Below, one piece after another: positions 1-8,813 of a stretch of DNA of 64,000 nucleotides. Within the stretch, counting starts at the first letter, position 1. Every line of letters begins with the position of its first letter. Below the pieces are notes generated by a model that worked only from the letters and a program-made list of their open reading frames with translations, ran no database searches and was not told where the DNA came from. This stretch comes from Mesobacillus harenae. Its GTDB lineage: Bacteria > Bacillota > Bacilli > Bacillales > Cytobacillaceae. Made by a program: the position numbers and the translations under genes. Location of the stretch: assembly GCF_013343715.1 (NCBI RefSeq), contig NZ_JABUNR010000006.1, forward strand, positions 185,333-249,332, in the 5' to 3' direction.

Positions 1-306
1 AAAGCCTTTACCATCGATAAGAAATCGATTGTTGTGATCCGTTCGCAAAGCGGCGAGGTATACGCTCTCCGTAACGTTTGTCCGCATAAAGGCCCAGCTC
101 TTTCGGATGGTTCGCTCGACGGTACCTGCACGGCATCAGAGCCGGGAGAATACAATCTGGAAAAAGTCGGTGAGGTTTTAAAATGTCCTTGGCATAACTG
201 GGAATTTGATATTAAAACAGGCTGCTCATTGTTTAATCCTGAGAAAGTAAAAGTCAAAACTTTTGATGTGACTGAAGAAAATGGGACGGTTTACGTCCAA
301 GTCTGA
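1..306 (+). CDS. Rieske [2Fe-2S] domain protein, 5' end cut by window
   Basis: Frame 1 is open from the first base, so the start lies outside the window; 101 residues are visible. The Rieske ligands are present as CPH (in NVCPHKGPAL) and CPWH (in KCPWHNWEFD), followed by the usual F-D-x-x-T-G turn. About 32 residues separate the two ligand pairs, longer than the common 15-17, as in some Rieske proteins with an insertion between the cluster loops. Such proteins pass electrons to oxygenases or reductases in the cytoplasm. It is followed 107 bp later by an SDR and a catabolic gene set, so a role as electron carrier or small subunit of an oxygenase encoded to the left is plausible but not shown. 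GTG at 34 is an internal codon, not the likely start. Confidence 0.85.
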   Translation, partial: KAFTIDKKSIVVIRSQSGEVYALRNVCPHKGPALSDGSLDGTCTASEPGEYNLEKVGEVLKCPWHNWEFDIKTGCSLFNPEKVKVKTFDVTEENGTVYVQV

Positions 307-412
307 TCGAAACGGAGAAATAAAATGGGTCAGGAAGTAAGAAGGATTGAAGAGGGTTGAATTACATAATCACCTGGCCCTCTAAAATTTTAATAAAGAG
401 GAGGCGACAGAA

Positions 413-1183
413 ATGGGGAAGCTGGATAACAAAGTAGCTCTAATCACTGGCTCTGCTGGGGGATTAGGCCTTGAAATCGCAATAAGCTTAGCTAAAGAAG
501 GTGCCAAGGTCGTCCTTAACGATGTTAATGAGGAGCTTGTCAAAAAGTCGGCAGAAGAACTTCAAAAAGACTTTGAAGCTGATTATGTATTAGGTGACGT
601 TTCCAATAAAGAGGATGTCAACAGAATGTTTGGGCAAATTATCGAGCGTTTTGGAAAAATCAACATCTTAGTTAACAATGCGGGTGGAAGCTTGCACACG
701 CCGCGCGCCCTTGAAGAGATTGAAGAGGAGCATTGGGATAAAGTTCTGGCTGTTAATTTAAAAGGCACATTTTTAACTTCCCAAGCCTTTGTTCAGCATA
801 CGAAGGATCATGGAGGCGGAAAGATCATCAATATGTCTTCCATTGGCGGACGAACAGCGAGCCTGATTACTGGCGTAGCATATGCCGCTGCCAAAGGAGG
901 AGTCATATCCTTTACAAGAAGACTTGCAAAGGAAGTTGGGGAATACGGAATTAATGTCAATGTGATTGCCCCTGGATTGATCATTAGCGGGGAACGCATG
1001 CATCATGTCTTTTATGAAGAAAATTCTGAGGAACAAAGAAAGCAGACTTTTTCAGAAATACCTTTAAAGGCACTTGGCGAAAAAGATGATATTGCAAAGA
1101 CAGCCGTCTTCCTGGCATCTGATGATTCTCGCTATATGACTGGTGCGGTCCTTGATGTCAATGGCGGACGGTTTATGGGATAG
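413..1183 (+). CDS. SDR family NAD(P)-dependent oxidoreductase (FabG-like)
   Basis: A 256-residue classical short-chain dehydrogenase/reductase. The cofactor loop TGSAGGLG is at residues 12-19, NNAG at 88-91, and the catalytic set is N115, S142/S143, Y157 and K161 (YAAAK). The C-terminal LASDDSRYMTGAVLDVNGG is the usual end of the fold. It probably oxidises or reduces a hydroxy or keto group on a small acid, alcohol or acyl substrate; the substrate cannot be read from sequence. The start is ATG 413, eight bases after AGGAGG. It lies between a Rieske protein and a 2-hydroxyacid dehydrogenase in a run that ends with a tricarboxylate-type transporter, so a catabolic role fits better than fatty-acid synthesis. 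Confidence 0.9.
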   Translation: MGKLDNKVALITGSAGGLGLEIAISLAKEGAKVVLNDVNEELVKKSAEELQKDFEADYVLGDVSNKEDVNRMFGQIIERFGKINILVNNAGGSLHTPRALEEIEEEHWDKVLAVNLKGTFLTSQAFVQHTKDHGGGKIINMSSIGGRTASLITGVAYAAAKGGVISFTRRLAKEVGEYGINVNVIAPGLIISGERMHHVFYEENSEEQRKQTFSEIPLKALGEKDDIAKTAVFLASDDSRYMTGAVLDVNGGRFMG

Positions 1184-1309
1184 CCAATTATTACGCAGAA
1201 ACATTCATAACAATTTTTACTATTTAACTGTTGGTTATGATAAAAAGCTAGACTGCAGAGAGAAAAGCAAAAGCTAAATTGGTTTTCAAATTTTTATAAA
1301 GGGGAGGTT

Positions 1310-2266
1310 TTGAAGTTGTTTAAAGTGGTATCGTCATCCCCCACATTCGGTTTGTATTCGGAGGATCCGGTTAAAATGCTGGAATCTAAGGGATACAATC
1401 TCGAGCTATTACATAGTGAAGTATCCTCAAATGAGGAGAAATTTTCCGAGGCACTAAGAGATGCTGACGCATTAATCGTCGGTGTCGAGAAAATTAGCCC
1501 TGCTGTTCTCAAGCATGCTGAAAAATTAAAGGTTATTGCGAAGCATGGTGCTGGCGTTGATAATATCGACCTGAAAGAGGCAGCCAGGAGAAACATTGTT
1601 GTTGCTAATGCACCTGGTGCAAATCGGCACGCCGTCGCTGACTTGGTGTTTGGTCTATTTTTCTCCATCGCCCGCCAAATACCAGCAGCATTTGAAAGTA
1701 TAAAAAGTAAAGAGTGGCCCCGGCTTGTCGGAAATGAAGTTTACAATAAAACACTTGGTGTCATAGGAACGGGCAGAATTGGCAAGGAAGTGATTAAAAG
1801 AGCACAGGGATTTAACATGAACGTACTCTGCTTCGACCTTTACCCTGATGACCAGATTGAGAAGCAAGGTTTTGGCAGATACGTAGCTTTCCAAGAGCTG
1901 CTGGAAGAAGCGGATTTTATTACGGTCCATACAGACCTCAACGACGAAACGAAAGCTCTTATTGGGCAGGATGAATTAACCATGATGAAAAAGAATGCTT
2001 TTCTAGTCAATGCTGCCCGCGGAGGGATTATAGATGAACAGGCACTTTATCAGGCACTGGCTTCAAAAGAGATAAAAGGTGCAGCCATGGATGTCTTTGA
2101 AAAGGAGCCTCTGCTAGATTCACCGCTTCTGCAGCTCTCAAACTTTATTGCAACTCCGCATATGGCTGGATATACCGAGGAGGCCTTGCGGGAAGTTGGA
2201 GTGCTGACGGCACAGAATGTCATTGACGTTTTAGAACAAAGGAAGCCAGCTTTTTCGGTTTTATAA
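1310..2266 (+). CDS. D-2-hydroxyacid dehydrogenase (SerA/phosphoglycerate dehydrogenase-like)
   Basis: A 318-residue NAD-dependent dehydrogenase. The Rossmann loop GTGRIG is at residues 153-158. The catalytic Arg is in NAARGG (R237), Glu in DVFEKEP (E266) and His in ATPHMAGYTEE (H284). It lacks the C-terminal ACT domain of regulated SerA, so it is a short hydroxyacid dehydrogenase, acting on glyoxylate, hydroxypyruvate or another 2-keto acid. The start is TTG 1310 after GGGGAGG. It is 127 bp downstream of the SDR and 26 bp upstream of the M20 peptidase, in the same direction, probably one transcript. The substrate is inferred only from company with a carboxylate uptake system. Confidence 0.88.
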   Translation: MKLFKVVSSSPTFGLYSEDPVKMLESKGYNLELLHSEVSSNEEKFSEALRDADALIVGVEKISPAVLKHAEKLKVIAKHGAGVDNIDLKEAARRNIVVANAPGANRHAVADLVFGLFFSIARQIPAAFESIKSKEWPRLVGNEVYNKTLGVIGTGRIGKEVIKRAQGFNMNVLCFDLYPDDQIEKQGFGRYVAFQELLEEADFITVHTDLNDETKALIGQDELTMMKKNAFLVNAARGGIIDEQALYQALASKEIKGAAMDVFEKEPLLDSPLLQLSNFIATPHMAGYTEEALREVGVLTAQNVIDVLEQRKPAFSVL

Positions 2267-2292
2267 TTACGAAATGCAGGGAGATCATCCTA

Positions 2293-3450
2293 ATGGAAAC
2301 CATATTCAACAGATTAAGAGATAAAGAGCATGAATCCCTCCGTTTATTGCAGGAATTTGTTGAGCTTGAATCTTTCTCCTATGATAAATCGGGTGTGGAC
2401 AAGCTAGGACTTCATTTAATCAGGAAGTTTTCTGAATTCCCGATAAAGACTAATGTTCATAAGGAAGAGGCCTTTGGAAACCACCTTCGCTTTCAATTAG
2501 GCGATGGGGAGAATCAAATTCTGCTCATCAGCCATCTGGATACAGTTTATCCAAAGGGCACAATTGAAACAATGCCGTTCAGTAAAGAAAAAGGCTTAGT
2601 GAAAGGTCCGGGCGTTATTGATATAAAGGCAAGTTATGTGATGGTTTATCACCTATTCGACCTTTTACAGAATACTGATCTTAAAAATCATCAAATTGTT
2701 TGGCTTTTAACTTCAGATGAAGAGGTTGGCAGCCCAACAGGTAAAGCGGTTGTCCGAAAGGAAGCAGCACTTAGTAAGGCAGTTCTGGTATTGGAGCCAG
2801 CAACGGATAGTGGGGCTGTAAAAACAGCGAGAAAAGGTGGCGGAAAGTATACTATTGAGGTAACTGGAGTATCAGCCCATGCAGGATTAAATCCAGAGGA
2901 TGGTGCTAACGCCATTGAGGAATTGGCCTATCAGATAACTCAAATAATGGCCTTTGCAGATCCACGAAAAGGGACAACCATTAATACTGGCGAAATAAGG
3001 GGCGGAAATTTGTTTAATGTGGTCCCAGATTCTGCTCGAGCTGAGATTGATGTAAGAGTATTAGAAACAAGCGAGGTCGAGAGAATTGAAGCCGCGTTTA
3101 ACAGTCTGTCTGTTCGTAACTCCAGAGCAAAGCTAGTTGTTTCAGGTTCTGTATACCGCCCTCCGCTTGTAAAAACAGAGCAGACGGGAAAACTGTTTCA
3201 GCTAGCAAAAACTGAGGCTAGTAAACTCGGTATAAAATATCTCGAAAAAATGGTCGGTGGCGGAAGTGATGGAAACTATGCCGCTGAAACAGGCTGCCCT
3301 GTTTTGGATGGTCTCGGGCCATATGGCGGAGGCGCTCACTCTCCTCTTGAATTCTTAAGGACTGAATCTATTGCCGAGAGAACAGCCATTTTGTATGGAC
3401 TGATCTGCCAGCTTTTCCTGCTAGACGAATTTGGAGGTGACCTCATTTGA
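2293..3450 (+). CDS. M20 family metallo-hydrolase (carboxypeptidase/deacylase)
   Basis: A 385-residue di-zinc M20 peptidase. Metal and catalytic elements seen are SHLDTVYPKG (His, Asp), GPGVIDIKAS (Asp), TSDEEVGSP (catalytic Glu and ligand Glu), a dimerisation (lid) domain starting near VTGVSAHAGLNPE, and the last ligand His in GGAHSPLE. The family cleaves C-terminal amino acids or N-acyl groups; it is nearest to the glutamate-carboxypeptidase type. The stop overlaps the TTG start of tctB by four bases (TTGA), indicating translational coupling. Context suggests that the imported or derived substrate is an amide or peptide conjugate of a carboxylic acid. Confidence 0.88.
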   Translation: METIFNRLRDKEHESLRLLQEFVELESFSYDKSGVDKLGLHLIRKFSEFPIKTNVHKEEAFGNHLRFQLGDGENQILLISHLDTVYPKGTIETMPFSKEKGLVKGPGVIDIKASYVMVYHLFDLLQNTDLKNHQIVWLLTSDEEVGSPTGKAVVRKEAALSKAVLVLEPATDSGAVKTARKGGGKYTIEVTGVSAHAGLNPEDGANAIEELAYQITQIMAFADPRKGTTINTGEIRGGNLFNVVPDSARAEIDVRVLETSEVERIEAAFNSLSVRNSRAKLVVSGSVYRPPLVKTEQTGKLFQLAKTEASKLGIKYLEKMVGGGSDGNYAAETGCPVLDGLGPYGGGAHSPLEFLRTESIAERTAILYGLICQLFLLDEFGGDLI

Positions 3451-3875
3451 AAAAAGAGGGGTTTGTTAATGTAATCCTGCTCATTTTTTCCTTCTTTATG
3501 CTTTATATGGTGAATCAGCTGCCTGCTACTAATGCAACACAGGAGCTTGGTCCAGGTTTTTTTCCGAAGCTGATCTTATATGCCATTATCGCTTTTAATA
3601 TACTGCAGCTTCTTATCTTGTTTTTTTCAAAAAAACAAGATGATAGCAGTGAATCTGAATTCCGTTTTGGGAGATTTCTTATTATGACGGGAATAATGGC
3701 CGCTTATGTTTTTAGTCTATATTTTATAGATTACAAGATTGGAACCTTCCTGTTGATTTTTTCATTGATGGTTCTGCTCGGAGTAAAAAGCTACAAGATG
3801 TTATTTTCCGTTACAGTCTTATCCGTGGGCGCTATCTACTTGCTCTTTGAGATTGTGCTGAACGTACACATTTAA
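3447..3875 (+). CDS. tctB: Tripartite tricarboxylate transporter small membrane subunit TctB
   Basis: A 142-residue protein with four hydrophobic helices and the conserved early motif ELGPGFFPKL (about residues 32-41), typical of the small membrane subunit of tripartite tricarboxylate (TTT) transporters. It associates with TctA in the cytoplasmic membrane. The start is TTG 3447, overlapping the stop of the peptidase gene, with GGAGGTGA eight bases upstream. TctA follows after 18 bp with its own ribosome site. Order B-A-C rather than C-B-A is common in Gram-positive bacteria. Confidence 0.9.
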   Translation: MKKEGFVNVILLIFSFFMLYMVNQLPATNATQELGPGFFPKLILYAIIAFNILQLLILFFSKKQDDSSESEFRFGRFLIMTGIMAAYVFSLYFIDYKIGTFLLIFSLMVLLGVKSYKMLFSVTVLSVGAIYLLFEIVLNVHI

Positions 3876-3893
3876 ACGAAAGGAGGTTTTTTC

Positions 3894-5405
3894 GTGGAGC
3901 AAGTACTCGCACAGGTTTTAGACCTGCAAACTCTAATGCTGGTATTTATCGGAGTATTCCTTGGAGTCGTTTTTAGTGCCATTCCAGGATTGACAGCAAC
4001 AATGGGGATAGCTTTGCTGATACCGTATACCTTTACACTGCCACAGGTTCCAGCAATCAGTATGCTGCTCGGTATTTATATAGGCGGTATGTATGGTGGA
4101 GCCATAACAGCGATATTGATCCGCACGCCTGGTACGCCATCTGCGGCTGCTACTCTTTTAGATGGCTATCCGATGGCAGAAAAGGGACAAGCCGGGCGAG
4201 CCCTTAATTTTGCTACAATTGGCTCATTTGTTGGCGGTATTATCAGCTGTGTCATCTTAATATTGATTGCACCTCAGCTGGCCGAGTTCGGTTTAAGATT
4301 TGGACCACCCGAATATTTTGCCTTGGCGGTATTTGGCTTAAGCATAGTTGGAACCGTTTCTGGAAAAAACGTTGTAAAAGGCTTAATGGTAGCGGCACTC
4401 GGTCTGTTAATTGCAACAGTTGGCATGGATCCAATTGGCGGAGTGACCAGATTTACATTCGGAAGCATCAACCTGTCAAGCGGAGTTGCATTTATTCCTG
4501 CCTTAATCGGACTTTTTGCTGTCTCACAGGTCATTAAGGAAGTCGAACAGAAGGTAACGAAGAATAATCAGCTTAAAATAAAATTTCAAAAGCAGTCTGT
4601 TTCTTTAAAAGAGAATCTCTCTTATTGGAAGGAATATATACGGTCTGCTCTGATTGGAACGTTTGTTGGGATCATCCCAGGAACGGGAACATCAATTGCA
4701 ACGTTTTTAAGCTATAACGAGTCAAAGCGCTTTGCTAAACCAGCACGGCGCAAAGAGTATGGAACAGGCATTCCGGAGGGCGTGATCTCAACTGAAACTT
4801 CGAACAATGCTGTTACAGGCGGAGCGTTAATTCCGCTTCTAACACTCGGTATCCCAGGAGATGTCGTTACCGCCGTTATTTTAGGAGGCTTGTTAATACA
4901 AGGGATAACTCCAGGACCTTTATTGTTCCAAAATAATGAGACCTTGGTTTACAGTTTATTCAGCACTTTAATCATCGCCAACATTTTTATGCTTTTAATC
5001 GGACTTTTTGCTATCCGGTTTGTCGGGAAAATCGTCGATGTTCCCAAAAATATTTTGCTTCCGATCGTCGTAACGCTTTGTTTTATTGGAAGTTATTCTC
5101 TCTCTAATAATCTGTTTGATGTATGGATAGCGCTTGTTTTTGGGGTTATCGGATTTTTGCTCGAAAAGTTCAAATATCCTCTCCCCCCGCTGATTTTAGG
5201 AATCATACTGGGACCTATTATTGAAGCGAATCTCAGAAGATCCCTGATTGGATCAAGTGGAGACTTGTCTATATTTGCTACAAGGCCAATAACAGCTATC
5301 TTTTTAGGAATAGCGCTACTAAGTTTTATCTATCCGTTAATAAAGTCATTGGTAGGCAGGTTTAAAGACAATGCCAAAGCAAATGAGGATATTACTACAA
5401 GATAG
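3894..5405 (+). CDS. tctA: Tripartite tricarboxylate transporter large permease TctA
   Basis: A 503-residue polytopic membrane protein of the TctA family, with about 11-12 helices. Family signatures are seen: GLTATMGIALLIPYTF near residue 30, GGMYGGAITAILIRTPGTPS near 65-84, GIIPGTGTSIATFLSYNESK near 261, and PLLTLGIPGDVVTAVILGG near 320. It forms the sodium- or proton-coupled channel of the TTT uptake system, working with TctB and the substrate-binding lipoprotein encoded next. The start is GTG 3894 after AAAGGAGG. The substrate is probably a di- or tricarboxylate or an aromatic or hydroxy acid, not decidable from sequence. Confidence 0.94.
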   Translation: MEQVLAQVLDLQTLMLVFIGVFLGVVFSAIPGLTATMGIALLIPYTFTLPQVPAISMLLGIYIGGMYGGAITAILIRTPGTPSAAATLLDGYPMAEKGQAGRALNFATIGSFVGGIISCVILILIAPQLAEFGLRFGPPEYFALAVFGLSIVGTVSGKNVVKGLMVAALGLLIATVGMDPIGGVTRFTFGSINLSSGVAFIPALIGLFAVSQVIKEVEQKVTKNNQLKIKFQKQSVSLKENLSYWKEYIRSALIGTFVGIIPGTGTSIATFLSYNESKRFAKPARRKEYGTGIPEGVISTETSNNAVTGGALIPLLTLGIPGDVVTAVILGGLLIQGITPGPLLFQNNETLVYSLFSTLIIANIFMLLIGLFAIRFVGKIVDVPKNILLPIVVTLCFIGSYSLSNNLFDVWIALVFGVIGFLLEKFKYPLPPLILGIILGPIIEANLRRSLIGSSGDLSIFATRPITAIFLGIALLSFIYPLIKSLVGRFKDNAKANEDITTR

Positions 5406-5440
5406 CAGCAATTTTACCTATATAAAAGGAGGAAAAAAAA

Positions 5441-6442
5441 ATGAAAAAATTAGTAATGAAGAAACTTGCGATTATCGGATTTGCAGCCATGCTTGCTGCG
5501 GGGTGCTCAAATGGTGCCGAGGAAAGTGGGTCTTCTGCGAGTTCTGCAGACTATCCAGAAAGAGATATTGACATCATCGTACCTTATGCTCCTGGAGGTA
5601 CTACTGATACAGCATCACGGGCACTATCTTCGGTTATCTCAGAGTACCTTCCAAATGGCTATAATGCGAATGTTGTCAATAAGGAAGGCGGTGCTGGTGT
5701 AATCGGTACAACTGAGGTGTTCAATGCTAAACCTGACGGATATAAAATCGGAATGACAACAGTAGGGCCTATGACAATTAAGCCGCATACCGATAATACT
5801 GCTTATACTCCTGAAACTATTGAGCCAATTATGCAGGTTGTGGCCACGCCAAATGTTTTGGTCGTTCAAAATGACGCTCCTTGGCAAACATACGAAGAAT
5901 GGTATGAGTATGCCGAAAGCAACCCTGGTGAGTTTTCCTATGGAACATCAGGTGCTGGATTAACACAGCATATTTCAATGGAGGCCTTTTCAACTCAAAC
6001 CGGAGTGGAATTGAAGCATGTTCCTTTTGAGGGCGGTGCTCCTGCTTTAGCAGCTTTACTAGGCGGTCACGTTCAGGGAGCGCTTGTTCAGACTACTGAA
6101 GCAATGCCGCATATTGAATCAGGCAATATGAGAGCTCTTGTCAATACAGGATCATTTAAAACAGAAGGTCTTGAAGATGTGCCGTTATTATCAGAAAAAG
6201 GTGTCGATGTGGCTTCAGATGTATGGACAGGTTTAATTGCTCCTCAAGGCACACCACAGGAAATTATCGATGTACTGCATGATTCTTTTAAAAAGGCTCT
6301 CGAAGATCCAAAGGTTGTAGAAACGTTTGAAAAGCTTGGCGTAAATCCAGCTTATGCTGGACCTGATGAATTTGCTGAAATCATGCAAAAAGATTATGAC
6401 TTGAACGAAGAGGTTTTAAAAGCTGCTGGTATTATCCAGTAA
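5441..6442 (+). CDS. tctC: TctC/Bug-type substrate-binding lipoprotein
   Basis: A 333-residue extracytoplasmic solute-binding protein. It has a lipoprotein signal peptide with lipobox LAAGC (cleavage before Cys of AAGCSNG, about residue 22), followed by a Ser-rich linker. The Bug-family start of the mature domain, YPERDIDIIVPYAPGG, is clear, as is GTSGAGLTQH. It captures a carboxylate outside the membrane and hands it to TctA-TctB. The start is ATG 5441, seven bases after GGAGG. A strong terminator follows at 6457, closing the operon. Confidence 0.93.
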   Translation: MKKLVMKKLAIIGFAAMLAAGCSNGAEESGSSASSADYPERDIDIIVPYAPGGTTDTASRALSSVISEYLPNGYNANVVNKEGGAGVIGTTEVFNAKPDGYKIGMTTVGPMTIKPHTDNTAYTPETIEPIMQVVATPNVLVVQNDAPWQTYEEWYEYAESNPGEFSYGTSGAGLTQHISMEAFSTQTGVELKHVPFEGGAPALAALLGGHVQGALVQTTEAMPHIESGNMRALVNTGSFKTEGLEDVPLLSEKGVDVASDVWTGLIAPQGTPQEIIDVLHDSFKKALEDPKVVETFEKLGVNPAYAGPDEFAEIMQKDYDLNEEVLKAAGIIQ

Positions 6443-6456
6443 GGCACTTCAGTCTC

Positions 6457-6502
6457 ATGAAAGGAGAAAAAGGCTTGTCTAGCTTTTTCTCCTTTCATTT
6501 TT
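6457..6502 (+). terminator. Rho-independent terminator after tctC
   Basis: Inverted repeat ATGAAAGGAGAAAAA with TTTTTCTCCTTTCAT about a short loop, followed by a T-rich run. It lies 15 bp after the tctC stop and ends the operon. Confidence 0.85.
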
Positions 6503-6534
6503 ATTTCATGGTAAGAAAAGGAGAGGTGCTATTA

Positions 6535-7268
6535 ATGAATGACTATAATAAGCAGCTACAGATCAAGTTCGAAAATTTTTAAAGAAGGAGATCAACCAGG
6601 TTGTATTGAATAACATTAACAGCAAGCCAGTGGGCTCCCACTTCAAATCACCTTCAAGCTTATTCTGTTATCCTTGTAAAGGACGACCAATTAAAAAAAC
6701 TCTTTCTGAATTATGCGGCAGCCAGAGACATGTTAAAGAATGTCCAGTATTTCTTGTGTTTTGCGCGGATTTAAATCGAATCAAGATAAGCCACGAACTG
6801 GAAGAAAAGCCTAACCATCTTGATACAGTTGAACCATTTATAGTCGCAACTGTTGATGCAAGCATTTACGGTCAGAATGTTCTCTTGGCGTCTGAATTAC
6901 TTGGACTGGGAGGGGTATTTATAGGAGGAATTCGCAATCAGCCAGAAAAGGTATCACAGTTGTTAAAGATACCCGAATACGTTTACCCTGTATTTGGAAT
7001 GTGCATAGGTTATCCCGACTCCGAGCATCTCAATTAACAAAAGCCTCGTCTTCCTTCCAAGGCGATTGTTCATGAAGAAACATATGACAACATTAAACAG
7101 ACTGATATAATTCTCAACTATAACAAACAAATGAAAACCTATTATGAAAAAAGATCTTCTTCCAGACGAAGCCAGACTTGGAGCTCTTATGTTACTGAGG
7201 TTTATAATCAGCCTAGTAGACCTCACATTAAGGACTTTCTGGAAAGGAAAAAGTTTGGGTTCAAATAG
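6535..7268 (+). pseudogene. NfrA/NfsA-like nitroreductase, frameshifted and interrupted
   Basis: Reading the three plus frames in turn rebuilds one flavin nitroreductase. ATG 6535 (after AGGAGAGGTG) gives IKFENF, then a stop. A shifted frame gives LKKEINQVVLNN, and a third gives ASQWAPTSNHLQAYSVIL. From about 6690 a further shift in an A-run gives TLSELCGSQRHVKECPVFLV through FGMCIGYPDSEHLN. An in-frame TAA at 7035-7037 is followed without any shift by QKPRLPSKAIVHEE and the family C-terminus ending FLERKKFGFK at 7268. The DHRSIR segment of the FMN site is also lost. At least three frameshifts, one nonsense codon and a small deletion make it non-functional. The family reduces nitro compounds or flavins with NAD(P)H. 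Confidence 0.85.
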
Positions 7269-7324
7269 GATTTAAACAGAAAATCAAGCTTTGATTAGGC
7301 GAATTTTCTGGAAAGGAGCTTGTT

Positions 7325-8740
7325 TTGAAAGGACAGACATCTTTATCTGCACATCGGGAAGCACGACTCTCAATCAAAAACGCAGATAGATTACAGGGTA
7401 TTTTTATCGGATTTCTTGCGGTGAGTTTTATTTTAATGAAAATTCTTCCAGTGCCGCAAATCGAATGGATCGTAAGTCTCGTCATTATTGCCGTAATCGC
7501 CTGGGTTTTGCCTGGGGTAAGGGGCTCTACGCTGGTGATTAGCGTATTCCTGCTGACGACCGCAATAGCTTTGATGCTCTATCATCGGGTGCCGGCGCAG
7601 GAATGGATGGATTCTCTACGGATTAATATTACACTTGTGGCCATCATTATATTTGTCCCTTTGCTTGGAATACCAGTGAGAACTGGCGGTTATGTTGATG
7701 CGCTGAAGGTTGTATTGTTCCAAAGAATGAATGAGCCCAACTTTTTTTACATAGGAACAAAACTGCTGACTCACACGCTTGGAGTCGTTCTAAATATGGG
7801 GTCTGTTTCAATTGTGCATCAATTAACGGCTGCCTCTAATATAAAAGCACCTCGGTTAGTTGCTAATGCGATTAATAGAGGGTTCGTTTCTTCTATATTT
7901 TGGTCGCCATATTTTTCCGCAATGGCGCTAATATTGAGCCAGATACCGATCAGATGGTCCTCGATTGTTTTTTACTCATTCGGACTTTCGATTATTAGTA
8001 TACTGGTGAGTATTTGGCTGGATCAGGTTCATATAAAGGCAAACATGCCAGACAAAACAGAAGCATCAAGCTCAGGCACAGCTGAAGCGGACCTGGTTTG
8101 GGCAAAAAAGAAAGTAGCTGAGCTATTTATTTTCTTATTTGTCATTACGGCTGCTGTATTATTTTTAGAATTTATAACTTCGTCTAGCATCGTCCTAATG
8201 ATCTGTATAGTGTCTTTATTTTTCCCGTTGGTTTGGTGCTTGGTTTCAGGGAAAGGTTCCGCGTATTTGTACGAACTCAAACAGCATTTGTTTGTAGGAA
8301 TACCGAGGATGAAGAAAGAAATCGTTCTATTTTTAATTGCTGGCTTTTTTAGCGGAGCGTTTGTACATACTGATCTGAGCAGCGCGCTGATCGAGTTTAT
8401 TCAAAATACGTTCGGAGCATTTCATCTTGGGGCAGCTTATTTTCTGTCGTTGATTGTGGTCGTAACAGCAGTAATTGGCATCCATCCAATTGTTGTGATC
8501 ACTATTTTTGTAACTAGCATTAAGCCAGAATTAATAGGCTTTAGCCCAGAATATTTTGCGATCCTTTTGCTTGGAAGCTGGGGTATCTCGAATACGGTGT
8601 CTCCTGCAACCGCAGTAAATAATCTTTTAGCCAATCTGCTAAATGTAAATATCATTGACCTGTCCATCCGCTGGAATGCCAAGTATGCCATCATTATGCT
8701 TTGTATCCTTCCTGTTTATTTAAATCTTACTGGAATATAG
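7325..8740 (+). CDS. Polytopic membrane permease of uncertain family
   Basis: A 471-residue integral membrane protein with roughly 11-12 hydrophobic segments and a charged cytoplasmic loop near residues 240-265. The start is TTG 7325 after GGAAAGGAG. Features resembling ion-transporter-superfamily permeases (DcuC or ArsB/NhaD types) are short re-entrant-like stretches such as SWGISNTVSPATAVNNLLANL near the C-terminus and LGVVLNMGSVSIVHQLTAAS in the middle. I do not recognise a specific family or substrate. It stands alone between the nitroreductase remnant and a convergent peptidase gene, with a shared terminator. A carboxylate or anion transporter is the best guess. Confidence 0.75.
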   Translation: MKGQTSLSAHREARLSIKNADRLQGIFIGFLAVSFILMKILPVPQIEWIVSLVIIAVIAWVLPGVRGSTLVISVFLLTTAIALMLYHRVPAQEWMDSLRINITLVAIIIFVPLLGIPVRTGGYVDALKVVLFQRMNEPNFFYIGTKLLTHTLGVVLNMGSVSIVHQLTAASNIKAPRLVANAINRGFVSSIFWSPYFSAMALILSQIPIRWSSIVFYSFGLSIISILVSIWLDQVHIKANMPDKTEASSSGTAEADLVWAKKKVAELFIFLFVITAAVLFLEFITSSSIVLMICIVSLFFPLVWCLVSGKGSAYLYELKQHLFVGIPRMKKEIVLFLIAGFFSGAFVHTDLSSALIEFIQNTFGAFHLGAAYFLSLIVVVTAVIGIHPIVVITIFVTSIKPELIGFSPEYFAILLLGSWGISNTVSPATAVNNLLANLLNVNIIDLSIRWNAKYAIIMLCILPVYLNLTGI

Positions 8741-8764
8741 GGGGAGCCGATAAGAAGATCAATG

Positions 8765-8796
8765 AAAAAAGACAGGGGGGAACACCTGTCTTTTTT
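8765..8796. terminator. Bidirectional terminator between convergent genes
   Basis: AAAAAAGACAGG and CCTGTCTTTTTT form a stem with a short loop, with A- and T-tracts on both sides. It lies between the permease (plus) and pepE (minus) stops and can serve both. Confidence 0.85.
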
Positions 8797-8813
8797 GCAG
8801 TAAAAATTATTAT

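Noticed and set aside
324..359. 11-codon frame after the Rieske gene (ATG 324, GGAG upstream)
   Set aside because: Too short and without any other support.
773..1036. Minus-strand frames opposite the SDR gene
   Set aside because: Shadows of a well-supported gene with catalytic residues.
6680..6710. Programmed frameshift in the nitroreductase A-run
   Set aside because: Other shifts and a nonsense codon in the same gene make simple decay more likely.
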